Of a stretch of 8,381 nt of DNA, positions 1 through 6,298 are shown one piece after another (the first letter of the stretch is position 1; every line of letters starts with the position of its first letter). The translations under genes and the position numbers were made by a program. The notes beneath the pieces were generated by a model. It was not told where the DNA came from and did no database searches. It was given only the letters and a program-made list of their open reading frames with translations. The stretch lies in assembly GCA_003154855.1 (NCBI GenBank), contig PMEV01000285.1, forward strand, positions 3,709 through 12,089, written 5' to 3'. The stretch is from Bryobacterales bacterium. GTDB lineage: Bacteria > Acidobacteriota > Terriglobia > Bryobacterales > Bryobacteraceae.

Positions 1-1899
1 ATCATCGTGGACGGCTCGGTGGTGATGGTCGAGAACATCTTCCGGGAACTGGCATCGAGGGAAGGCCAGCCTTTTAAGGTCGTCGAGGTGATCCGCGCCG
101 CCGCGCACGATGTGGAGCGGCCTATCTTCTACGCGATGGCCGTGATCATCGCCGGATATCTCCCCATCTACGTGCTGACCGGCCCCTCGGGGCGCCTCTT
201 CCAGCCCATGGCCAGCACCATGTCGTTTGCGCTCGTGGGCGCCCTGATATGCAGCCTCACGCTGCTCCCGGTTTTGTGCGCCTTCTTCCTGCGCAAGCAC
301 GTTCACGAGCCGCGCATCGCCGTCTACGAAGGGATTCGTAGCCTTTACGGGAGCATGCTGGGCTGGAGCCTGCGCCACCGCGCGGTCACGGTCCTGCTGT
401 GCCTGGCGGTCTTCGGCGCCTCGCTGCTGCTCATCCCCTCCATCGGCGCGGAATTCATGCCGCACCTGGACGAAGGCGCTCTCTGGATACGCGCTACCAC
501 ACCGTACACCATCTCGTTCGACGAGGCCGCCCGGCTCTCCCCGCAGATTCGCAATATCCTGCTGAGTTTTCCCCAGGTCACCGAAGTGGCCAACGAGCTG
601 GCCCGTCCCGACGACGGCACCGATCCCACCGGCTTCTTCAACAACGAGTTCTATATCGGTCTCAAGCCCTACCGCGACGCCGCCTGGCAGGGCGCCATTC
701 GCACCAAGCCGCAGTTGATCGAGGCCATGGACGCCAGGCTGACCGCCTTTCCGGGCGTCGTCTTCAACCACACACAGCCCGCCGAAGACGCCGTGGACGA
801 GGCCGAGACCGGCCTCAAGAGCTCTCTCGCGTTGAAGATCTTCGGTCCCGATTTGAAAGTGCTTGAGGACAAGGCCCGCGACGCCAAGCGCGTCATGTCG
901 CAGGTGCCGGGGATCGTTCACCTCTCGATCGTGCAGGAGCTCGGGCAGCCCAGCCTCACCATCACCCCCGACCGGGAGAAGATCGCCCGCTACGGCTTGA
1001 ACGTCGCCGACATCAACACCATCGTCGAAACCGGGATGGGCGGTAAGGTGGCCACCCAGGTGATCCAGGGCGAGGAGCAGTTCGACCTGATCGTGCGCAT
1101 GCAGGAGCCTTTCCGCGCCAACGAGGAGGCCATCCGCAACCTGCTGGTCGCCGCCCCCGATGGAGAGCACCTGCCGCTCTCCCAGTTCTGCGATATCAAA
1201 GTCGAGAACGGCGCCTCGTTCATCTATCGGGAGGGCAACTCCCGTTACAGCGGAGTGCAGTACAGCGTGGAGGATCGCGATCTCGCCAGCGCCGTCGGCG
1301 AGGCCCGCCGCAGGGTGGCGGAAGCCGTCAAACTCCCCATCGGCTACCGCTTCGAGTGGGGCGGGGAATACCAGGAGTACCTGGCCGCGCTGGGCCAGAT
1401 GAAGGTGATCCTTCCGCTGACCATCCTGCTGATGCTGCTCATCCTCTTCGCGCTCTACGGCAACTTGAAGTTCCCGATGATTATCATATTCAGCGTGCTG
1501 GTCACCGAGCCGGTCGGCGGCCTGCTCGCACTCAAGCTGACCGGAACCAACTTCAGCGTCAGTTCCGGGCTGGGCTTCGTGTGCCTGATGGGCGTGGCCG
1601 TGCAGACCAGCGTGATTCTCTACTCCTTCATCAACAAGCTGCGCCTGGAGGGCCGCGACATCCTGGAGGCCACGCACGCCGCCGCGCTGCTGCGCCTGCG
1701 CCCTATCATGATCACGGCGTTGGTCGCTTGTCTCGGCCTGCTCCCCGCCGCCATGTCCACGGGCATCGGCAGCGATTCCCAGAAACCCTTCGCCATCGTG
1801 ATCGTCGGCGGCCTCGCCTCCCGCCTGCTGCTCTCGATTTTCCTGGCCCCCGTGCTGTACTCGCTGGTGGCCAAGAAGGACGACGTGCTGGCGGTGTGA
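1..1899 (+). CDS. Heavy-metal-type RND efflux pump inner-membrane subunit (CusA/CzcA-like), 5'-truncated
   Basis: This is the C-terminal 632 residues of an inner-membrane RND pump, which with a periplasmic adaptor and an outer-membrane channel exports metal cations using the proton gradient. The frame is open from base 1 with no start; an internal GTG at 7 lies inside transmembrane helix 4 and is not the real start. The window opens on IIVDGSVVMVEN. D4 and E11 have the spacing of CzcA D408 and E415, the known TM4 proton-relay residues, which suggests about 400 residues are missing and a full length near 1035, normal for the family. Helices 5-7 lie at about 42-62, 72-97 and 127-146. The second periplasmic domain (about 150-465) carries RPDDGTDPTGFFNNEF and IYREGNSRY, which I recognise from the HME-RND group. 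Helices 8-12 lie at about 468-487, 492-514, 519-543, 567-587 and 597-624. Arg608 inside helix 12 is unusual. The metal (Cu/Ag, Co/Zn/Cd or Ni) cannot be assigned. Adaptor and TolC-like genes are expected upstream. Confidence 0.93.
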   Translation: MIVDGSVVMVENIFRELASREGQPFKVVEVIRAAAHDVERPIFYAMAVIIAGYLPIYVLTGPSGRLFQPMASTMSFALVGALICSLTLLPVLCAFFLRKHVHEPRIAVYEGIRSLYGSMLGWSLRHRAVTVLLCLAVFGASLLLIPSIGAEFMPHLDEGALWIRATTPYTISFDEAARLSPQIRNILLSFPQVTEVANELARPDDGTDPTGFFNNEFYIGLKPYRDAAWQGAIRTKPQLIEAMDARLTAFPGVVFNHTQPAEDAVDEAETGLKSSLALKIFGPDLKVLEDKARDAKRVMSQVPGIVHLSIVQELGQPSLTITPDREKIARYGLNVADINTIVETGMGGKVATQVIQGEEQFDLIVRMQEPFRANEEAIRNLLVAAPDGEHLPLSQFCDIKVENGASFIYREGNSRYSGVQYSVEDRDLASAVGEARRRVAEAVKLPIGYRFEWGGEYQEYLAALGQMKVILPLTILLMLLILFALYGNLKFPMIIIFSVLVTEPVGGLLALKLTGTNFSVSSGLGFVCLMGVAVQTSVILYSFINKLRLEGRDILEATHAAALLRLRPIMITALVACLGLLPAAMSTGIGSDSQKPFAIVIVGGLASRLLLSIFLAPVLYSLVAKKDDVLAV

Positions 1900-1937
1900 G
1901 GGCGCGTACCACTTTCGAGTGAAGCCGAATCCCGCCG

Positions 1938-1946
1938 TGCTATACT
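1938..1946 (+). promoter_or_regulatory. Probable extended -10 promoter for the secreted glycoside hydrolase
   Basis: TGC followed by TATACT (hexamer 1941-1946) forms an extended -10 element 5 of 6 like TATAAT. It predicts a transcript start near 1953 and a leader of about 26 nt containing the ribosome binding site. No good -35 is seen at 16-18 bp, which fits an extended -10 promoter. It lies in the 79-nt gap after the RND stop, so the hydrolase probably has its own promoter. Confidence 0.55.
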
Positions 1947-1965
1947 CCTGACGAGCCTGGACTCT

Positions 1966-1969
1966 GGAG
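1966..1969 (+). promoter_or_regulatory. Ribosome binding site supporting the GTG start at 1979
   Basis: GGAG lies 9 nt before the GTG at 1979. It matters because the start is non-ATG. This start gives a complete signal peptide, and I see no better start nearby. Confidence 0.6.
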
Positions 1970-1978
1970 CCGACTTCC

Positions 1979-4861
1979 GTGCTGAGGCCCCTCATCTCTG
2001 TCGCGGCGTTTCTATTCGCGCTGGCCTCCGCCCGCGCGGTCACCTCCGTGCCTCTCGTGAATCCCGGTATGGAGCCGCCCTACCTCCCGGTCAGCCTGAA
2101 CAACGGCGCGATCACCGGAGGGCTCGCCAACGGTTGGGTCGAGAACTCGGCTTGGGCGAACGCCACCGTCCAGTATTCCGAGGAGACCAACAACCCGCAT
2201 GGGGGCGCCGCGTGCCAGAAGGTGGTCGTCTCCAGCGTGGGCACGGGCCGGGCGCAGTTCTATCAGCCTTTCCAGTTGCAGACGGGTAACATCTACACAG
2301 CGTCGGTGTGGCTGAGGGGAACTCCCGGTGTGCAGGCCTCGCTACTCATCCAACAGGGCTCGTCCCCTTACGCCACGTATGTCGAAAGCTCGCTTACTTT
2401 GACCGCGGACTGGCAACAGTTGACGGCCAACGGATACATCACCACGACGGAGGGCGCCTACCTGATGGTCGTTATGGGCACGCCCGGCACGGTGTGGGTG
2501 GACGACTTCGCGCTCTCCTTCGCACCGGGCTCGTTTGCGCCCACGCCCAACCTCGGGCCGATCCCACTTTCGTTCTTCGGCATACACGTGGGGAACTTCC
2601 TCCAGAGTCGGCTCAGAAACAGCGGCTTCGAGCCGCCCTACGTCCCGGTGGGCGTAAACAATCCGATCTCGGGCAGTGTCGCCGTCGCTTGGGGCGATAA
2701 CTCCTCGTGGGGCGTTCCCAATCCCACCGTCGCTTACTCGCAGGACGCCAACAATCCGCATGGCGGAACGTCGTCGCAGAAGGTGAGCGTGCAGACTGTG
2801 CCGCCGGGCGACGCCGTGCAACTGGTCCAACCAGTGGCCGTAATCCCCGGCCAGACTTACACGCTGACCGCCTGGCTCAGAGGCGACCCTGGGATGACGG
2901 TGAACCTGGTCCTGCAGAACACTAACTCGCCTTACAATCACTATGCCACCACGCCCGTAACCCTCACGGCCGACTGGCAGCGGTTCACCACCAGCGGGCA
3001 GGTGAACGACACCGGCGCCATCCTGCTGATGTTCCAGGCGTCAGTAACGGGCGCCTTCTGGGTGGACGACGTTGGATTCACGGATTCTTTTGGCAACGCG
3101 GTTTCCGGCGGGGTGCCCTGGCCGCAGGCCACCTTCGGCACGCTGAGATTGTGGGACTCCGGCACTTCCTGGACCTCGCTCGAGCCCCAGAAAGGCTTCT
3201 GGTATTGGGAGCCGCTCGACACCTGGGTGGCCGCGGCCCAGGCGCACGGTGTGAAAGACATTTTGCTGACGCTGGGCCAATCGCCGTCCTGGGCTTCCTC
3301 GAATCCCGACCTGGTCAACTATATCGGCGCCGGCGCGCCCGCCCCGCCCACCAACATACAGGACTGGCGCGACTACATCACCGCCGTCGCCCAACGCTAC
3401 AAAGGCTCCATCCGCTACTACGAGATCTGGAACGAGCCGAACGATCCCACTTACTACTCCGGCACTGTGGCCCAACTCGCGCAACTTACTCAGGAGGCCT
3501 ATTCGATCATCAAATCCGTGGATCCGGGTAACACGGTCAGTTCACCGGCGGCCTACATGCCGGGGTACCTCGATCAACTCCTCCAGGCCGGCATCGCATC
3601 GAACGTGGATGTCATCGGCTACCACTTCTACGAGACCCCTCCGGAGCTGACGGCCGCGGCGATGGCGAATGTGCGGCTCGTGCTGGCGAAGAACAATGTA
3701 AGCTCGATCCCTCTGTGGGACACCGAAGGCGCCTCCGGCGACACTGCCACTCCGCCGGACCTGGCCGCCGCCTACATCGTCCGCAAGTATCTCGCCGATT
3801 TGGCCTTCGGTTCGGGCCGCTATGACTGGTACACCTGGGGGCACGCCACGTCGTTCTGCGTGGGAACCGAGTCGAACGATGCTCGCGTGCTGACCGAGGC
3901 CGGCCTAGCCTACCGTTTTATGTTCGATTGGCTCCTCGGCGCCTCGCTCACGGGCGCGACCATCGATGCGGCCGGTAATTGGCAGCTCCGGCTGACGCTG
4001 GCCACCGGCGCCAACGGCCTTATCATATGGAACCCTTACCAGAACCAACAATTCACGGTGCCTCAGGACCTCCAGGCACGAACGGTTCGAGACATCTTCG
4101 GCTCGGTCAATCCGCTACAAGGTTCTACGATAACGGTCACTAACTCGCCGGTTCTGATTTCTTCCTGTTGCCAGTCGCCTCCCGTGGTGAGCGCCGTCGC
4201 CAACGCAGCCAGCTTCACCAGTAGCGTCTCTCCGGACAGCCTGGCGGCCATCTTCGGAACGGGATTCGCCGCCAGCGCCACCCCGGCCGGGAGCATCCCG
4301 CTGACCACTACTCTCGGGGGCGTCAGCGTCTTTGTGGATGGGACGATCTGCCCGCTGCTGTACGCCGGTCCCACGCAGATCAACCTCCAGATCCCCTCGG
4401 AAATCGGGCCCGGCGCCGCGACCATGTTTGTCACCTCCGCGTCGGGAATCAGCCAGGAGTTCCCGGTCACGGTCGGCGCCTCGGCGCCGGGGATCTTCCT
4501 GTACCAGAATCGCGCCATCGCGACCAACGGCCTGGGGCCGCTCAATTCCCCGCAGTCGCCCGCCCCCGCCGGCTCGGTCATCGTCGTGTACCTGACCGGG
4601 ATCGGACCGCTCTCCGCGACGCCTGCCGATGGAACGGCAACCCCCTTGAGTCCGCTCTCACAGGCGATGCTGCCCTTCAGCGCCACCATCGGCGGCGTCA
4701 ACGCGCCGGTGCAGTTCCTGGGCCTGACTCCGACGCTGGTAGACCTGGCGCAGGCCAACATCCAGGTTCCGGCGCTCGCGACGGGCGACTACCCGCTGGT
4801 CATCACGGTCGGCGGAGTCTCTAGCGTCCCCGCGACCGTTTCCGTCGCAGCCTCGCCATAG
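1979..4861 (+). CDS. Secreted multidomain glycoside hydrolase (clan GH-A type) with a nested CBM-like repeat and a Solibacter C-terminal domain
   Basis: This 960-residue protein begins with a signal peptide (about 1-20, cleavage after ARA). A carbohydrate-binding-like domain of CBM4/9 type follows (about 23-182). A first barrel strand, PLSFFGIHVGNF (196-207), is then followed by a second copy of the same domain (about 211-370). The rest of a TIM-barrel hydrolase runs from GVPWP (378) to about 650, then a small beta region to about 727 and a Solibacter-type C-terminal domain (about 735-957). In the barrel, YYEIWNEPN places the likely acid/base at E486, GYHFYE places H549 after a later strand, and PLWDTEGA places the likely nucleophile at E583. 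These are features of retaining clan GH-A enzymes (GH39/GH5/GH51-like). The exact family and glycan are not assignable by eye. The GTG start is set by the RBS and signal peptide. The gene is convergent with an MFS carrier, stops 5 nt apart, suggesting but not proving a degrade-and-import pair. Export is inferred from the signal peptide; final location is unknown. Confidence 0.88.
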   Translation: MLRPLISVAAFLFALASARAVTSVPLVNPGMEPPYLPVSLNNGAITGGLANGWVENSAWANATVQYSEETNNPHGGAACQKVVVSSVGTGRAQFYQPFQLQTGNIYTASVWLRGTPGVQASLLIQQGSSPYATYVESSLTLTADWQQLTANGYITTTEGAYLMVVMGTPGTVWVDDFALSFAPGSFAPTPNLGPIPLSFFGIHVGNFLQSRLRNSGFEPPYVPVGVNNPISGSVAVAWGDNSSWGVPNPTVAYSQDANNPHGGTSSQKVSVQTVPPGDAVQLVQPVAVIPGQTYTLTAWLRGDPGMTVNLVLQNTNSPYNHYATTPVTLTADWQRFTTSGQVNDTGAILLMFQASVTGAFWVDDVGFTDSFGNAVSGGVPWPQATFGTLRLWDSGTSWTSLEPQKGFWYWEPLDTWVAAAQAHGVKDILLTLGQSPSWASSNPDLVNYIGAGAPAPPTNIQDWRDYITAVAQRYKGSIRYYEIWNEPNDPTYYSGTVAQLAQLTQEAYSIIKSVDPGNTVSSPAAYMPGYLDQLLQAGIASNVDVIGYHFYETPPELTAAAMANVRLVLAKNNVSSIPLWDTEGASGDTATPPDLAAAYIVRKYLADLAFGSGRYDWYTWGHATSFCVGTESNDARVLTEAGLAYRFMFDWLLGASLTGATIDAAGNWQLRLTLATGANGLIIWNPYQNQQFTVPQDLQARTVRDIFGSVNPLQGSTITVTNSPVLISSCCQSPPVVSAVANAASFTSSVSPDSLAAIFGTGFAASATPAGSIPLTTTLGGVSVFVDGTICPLLYAGPTQINLQIPSEIGPGAATMFVTSASGISQEFPVTVGASAPGIFLYQNRAIATNGLGPLNSPQSPAPAGSVIVVYLTGIGPLSATPADGTATPLSPLSQAMLPFSATIGGVNAPVQFLGLTPTLVDLAQANIQVPALATGDYPLVITVGGVSSVPATVSVAASP
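2045..2524 (+). repeat. CBM-like domain, copy A (residues ~23-182)
   Basis: This is the first of two intragenic copies of a beta-sandwich carbohydrate-binding-like domain. Landmarks shared with copy B are EPPYxPV, NNPHGG, QKVxV, WLRGxPG, SPYxxY, LTADWQ and WVDD, with roughly 40% identity by eye. The pattern (N-x-G-x-E start, Y-x-x-x-x-W-L-R-G strand, W-V-D-D end) resembles PF02018-type modules. Sugar binding is inferred, not shown. Confidence 0.75.
2609..3088 (+). repeat. CBM-like domain, copy B, inserted in the hydrolase barrel (residues ~211-370)
   Basis: This second copy lies between the first barrel strand (FFGIHVG, 199-205) and the region that normally follows directly (GVPWPQATFGTLRLWD, 378-393). 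Its ends, RNSGFEPPY and FWVDDVGF, match the ends of copy A, so the whole module appears duplicated and placed into a loop of the catalytic domain. Confidence 0.72.
4181..4849 (+). other. Solibacter-type C-terminal domain (TIGR03437-like) of the hydrolase
   Basis: Residues about 735-957 carry the landmarks of this family as I remember it: VVSAVANAASF at the start, a LAAIFGTGF segment, PTQINLQIP, a SAPGIF segment, AGSVIVVYLTGIGP, SATIGGVNAPVQF, and ANIQVPALATGDYPL near the end. The family is found at the C-terminus of many exported Solibacter proteins. Its function is not established; surface attachment or secretion is a guess. It is joined to the hydrolase by a short stretch containing CysCys (730-731). 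Confidence 0.85.
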
Positions 4862-4866
4862 GCCCT

Positions 4867-6120
4867 CTACTCCAGCGTTTGCCCTTTCGTTTCGCGGGCG
4901 AACAGGAGAACCGCCGTACCTAACACGTAAATGATGGCCACCGAACTGGCGGCCCGCGCAAACGTTCCCAGGTGGACCACCAGGTAGCCGGTGAGAAATG
5001 GGCTGGAAGCGGCCAGCACGCGGCCCGCGTTGAAGCAGAATCCGGCGCCGGTGGCCCGTATGCGCGTCGGATACAGCTCCGGCAAGTAGATCGGGAACCC
5101 GCTGAAGATACCGTTGGTGAAGAAGCCGAGCGCCGGCAGAATCAGCAGCGCCCTCGAGTAGGAGTCCGGAAGCAGGAAGGTGGCCGGAAGCGTCACCGCC
5201 GCCCCCAGCATCATCCACAGAAACGCGGCCCTCCGTCCGATCCACTCCGCCAGCGGCGGGAAGGAGAAGTAGCCCACAATGGCGCCCGCGTTCAGGCACA
5301 TCACCGCGTAACTCACCATCCTGGTGATCTCGGCCGGACTCCGCCCCAACGGCCCGAGCATCTCCCGCACCAGCGTTGGCGTCCAGTTGGTCGCGCCCCA
5401 CAGGCCGAACACGGCGACAAACGCCAGCGCCGAGCCCACCAGCGTGTCGCGCCGGTGCTCGGGCGTAAACAACTCCCACAGCGTGAGCCGCTCGCGGCCG
5501 CTCGCGCGCGCCTCCCTCCAGCGTTCGGGCTCGCGCACCTTGAGCCGCACGAAAAGGGCTACCACCGCCGGGACAATCCCCACCAGAAACATGGCGCGCC
5601 AACTGTAGCGAGACAGCAGCGCGGAAACTCCCGCCGCCAGGAAATACCCCGCGCCCCAGGCCGATTGCAGCACGCCCGCGCCTTTTACGCGCAGCCGCTC
5701 CGGCAGCACCTCGGCCACCAGCGTGGCGCCCGCGGCCCATTCTCCGCCGATCCCCAGCGCCGTCAGGAACCGGTAGATGCACAGTTCCCACCAGGAGTGC
5801 GACAACGCCGCCAGGCCCGTGAACAGCGCGTAGATCAGGATCGTGATTACCAGCGTCCGCGCCCGGCCCAGGTAATCCGCCAGCATGCCGAATAGCACGC
5901 CGCCCACCGCCCAGCCCACCAGGAAAATCGCCAGGATGATTCCGCCGTACCAGCCGATGTTCTCCGGGCTGCTGCGCGGCCCCAGCAATTCGCGCAACGC
6001 CGGCGTCAGGACCAGGTTGTAGATCGTCGCGTCCATCGAATCGAAGATCCATCCCAGCCAGGCCACCACCAGCACCAGCACCTGGTACCGGCTCAGGCCG
6101 CCGTAAGAGCCTCGATTCAC
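4867..6120 (-). CDS. MFS transporter, 12 transmembrane helices (sialate/aromatic-acid/sugar symporter-like)
   Basis: This 417-residue inner-membrane carrier has normal MFS length. Twelve helices can be placed at about 11-31, 57-79, 88-107, 112-132, 148-169, 173-192, 226-247, 268-289, 297-317, 323-344, 352-382 and 388-408, with a charged central loop at about 192-225. Motif A in loop 2-3 is present (GMLADYLGRAR, 78-88; D82, G85, R86). Helix 1 contains GWIFDSMDATIYN with D27 and D30. Helix 4 starts YRFLTALGIGGEW, PELYPTRIRATGAG (347-360) precedes helix 11, and the tail ETKGQTLE resembles the sugar-porter end motif. The family is closest, from memory, to the SHS or AAHS proton symporters; the substrate is unknown. 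The start is GTG at 6120 with GGAGG 4 nt upstream, since an in-frame stop (TGA at 6154-6156) leaves no earlier good option. It is convergent with the secreted hydrolase, so import of a hydrolysis product is plausible. Confidence 0.92.
   Translation of the reverse strand: MNRGSYGGLSRYQVLVLVVAWLGWIFDSMDATIYNLVLTPALRELLGPRSSPENIGWYGGIILAIFLVGWAVGGVLFGMLADYLGRARTLVITILIYALFTGLAALSHSWWELCIYRFLTALGIGGEWAAGATLVAEVLPERLRVKGAGVLQSAWGAGYFLAAGVSALLSRYSWRAMFLVGIVPAVVALFVRLKVREPERWREARASGRERLTLWELFTPEHRRDTLVGSALAFVAVFGLWGATNWTPTLVREMLGPLGRSPAEITRMVSYAVMCLNAGAIVGYFSFPPLAEWIGRRAAFLWMMLGAAVTLPATFLLPDSYSRALLILPALGFFTNGIFSGFPIYLPELYPTRIRATGAGFCFNAGRVLAASSPFLTGYLVVHLGTFARAASSVAIIYVLGTAVLLFARETKGQTLE
4877..4903 (+). 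terminator. Possible hairpin ending the hydrolase transcript, inside the MFS 3' end
   Basis: GTTTGCCC (4877-4884) pairs with GGGCGAAC (4896-4903) around an 11-nt loop, giving an 8-bp stem with one G-U wobble in the plus-strand RNA. It starts 15 nt after the hydrolase stop. On the minus strand the same position is an A-C mismatch, so the stem favours plus-strand transcripts. There is no U-run, so it is not a canonical intrinsic terminator. Confidence 0.25.
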
Positions 6121-6124
6121 CGCG

Positions 6125-6129
6125 CCTCC
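6125..6129 (-). promoter_or_regulatory. Ribosome binding site for the MFS gene (GTG start)
   Basis: On the minus strand GGAGG sits 4 nt before GTG at 6120. The spacing is slightly short, but the match is strong and it supports this non-ATG start. Confidence 0.55.
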
Positions 6130-6152
6130 GCTCGAGTGGCCACTGGACGGCC

Positions 6153-6158
6153 ATCATA
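6153..6158 (-). promoter_or_regulatory. Probable -10 element for the MFS gene
   Basis: Read on the minus strand, the hexamer is TATGAT in the context GCTATGATGG, 5 of 6 like TATAAT. It predicts a transcript start near 6146 and a leader of about 26 nt, the same leader length as for the hydrolase gene. The -35 region is weak (TTAGAT at 18-bp spacing). Confidence 0.5.
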
Positions 6159-6189
6159 GCGTATTTGGAGGACGGAATCTAACCCGTGG

Positions 6190-6215
6190 CGGGGGCCGGC
6201 CGATCCCAGCCCCCG
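6190..6215. other. GC-rich inverted repeat (stem-loop) upstream of the MFS gene
   Basis: CGGGGGC (6190-6196) and GCCCCCG (6209-6215) form a perfect 7-bp stem with a 12-nt loop. It lies just upstream of the MFS promoter and downstream of the aromatic-tail gene on the minus strand. It could end the upstream transcript or be an operator. No U-run follows on either strand. Confidence 0.4.
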
Positions 6216-6228
6216 TAGTTGGAGAAGT

Positions 6229-6248
6229 GTTCAAGAACCATCTTGAGC
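6229..6248. other. Short inverted repeat (stem-loop)
   Basis: GTTCAAG (6229-6235) pairs with CTTGAGC (6242-6248), 7 bp with one G-T wobble and a 6-nt loop. It directly adjoins the decamer repeat. It is short enough that chance is possible. Confidence 0.3.
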
Positions 6249-6278
6249 CGCAGATGAACGCAGATGAACGCCGATAGA
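6249..6278. repeat. Tandem decamer repeat, CGCAGATGAA x2 plus a decayed third copy
   Basis: Two perfect copies of CGCAGATGAA (6249-6258, 6259-6268) are followed by CGCCGATAGA (6269-6278), which matches 8 of 10 positions. I recall near-identical decamer arrays scattered between genes in many unrelated bacterial genomes, so this is probably an interspersed repeat rather than a gene-specific site. That recollection is unchecked. Confidence 0.6.
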
Positions 6279-6298
6279 TGCACTTTGCTTATCGGTGA
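6269..6298. other. Stem-loop overlapping the stop codon of the aromatic-tail gene
   Basis: CGCCGATA (6269-6276) pairs with TATCGGTG (6291 region, 6290-6297), 8 bp including one G-T wobble, around a loop of about 13 nt. The minus-strand stop codon (6289-6291) lies in it. It could stabilise the 3' end of that mRNA. No U-run follows, so it is not a canonical terminator. Confidence 0.3.

Noticed and set aside
1910..1921. A small hairpin after the RND stop (CACT-TTCG-AGTG) as a terminator
   Set aside because: The stem is only 4 bp, the tetraloop is closed by T-A, and no U-run follows.
1356..1922. A 188-codon plus-strand open frame overlapping the RND 3' end and running past its stop
   Set aside because: Its composition is Arg/Pro/Gly-rich with no hydrophobic helices, and it is out of frame with the conserved RND helices 8-12.
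2342..2941. A 199-codon minus-strand open frame within the hydrolase
   Set aside because: It has no recognisable domain and lies wholly opposite well-supported repeats of the CBM-like domains.
4972..5895. A 307-codon plus-strand open frame opposite the MFS gene
   Set aside because: Its product is Arg/Gln/His/Pro-rich and unstructured, typical of an antisense shadow; the MFS frame has clear helices and motifs.
4658..6157. A 499-codon open frame on the minus strand, longer than the MFS gene it overlaps
   Set aside because: It runs one frame off the MFS gene, is dominated by Gly/Arg/Ala with no domain pattern, and continues into the 3' end of the hydrolase on the opposite strand. This is a shadow from high GC at third positions.
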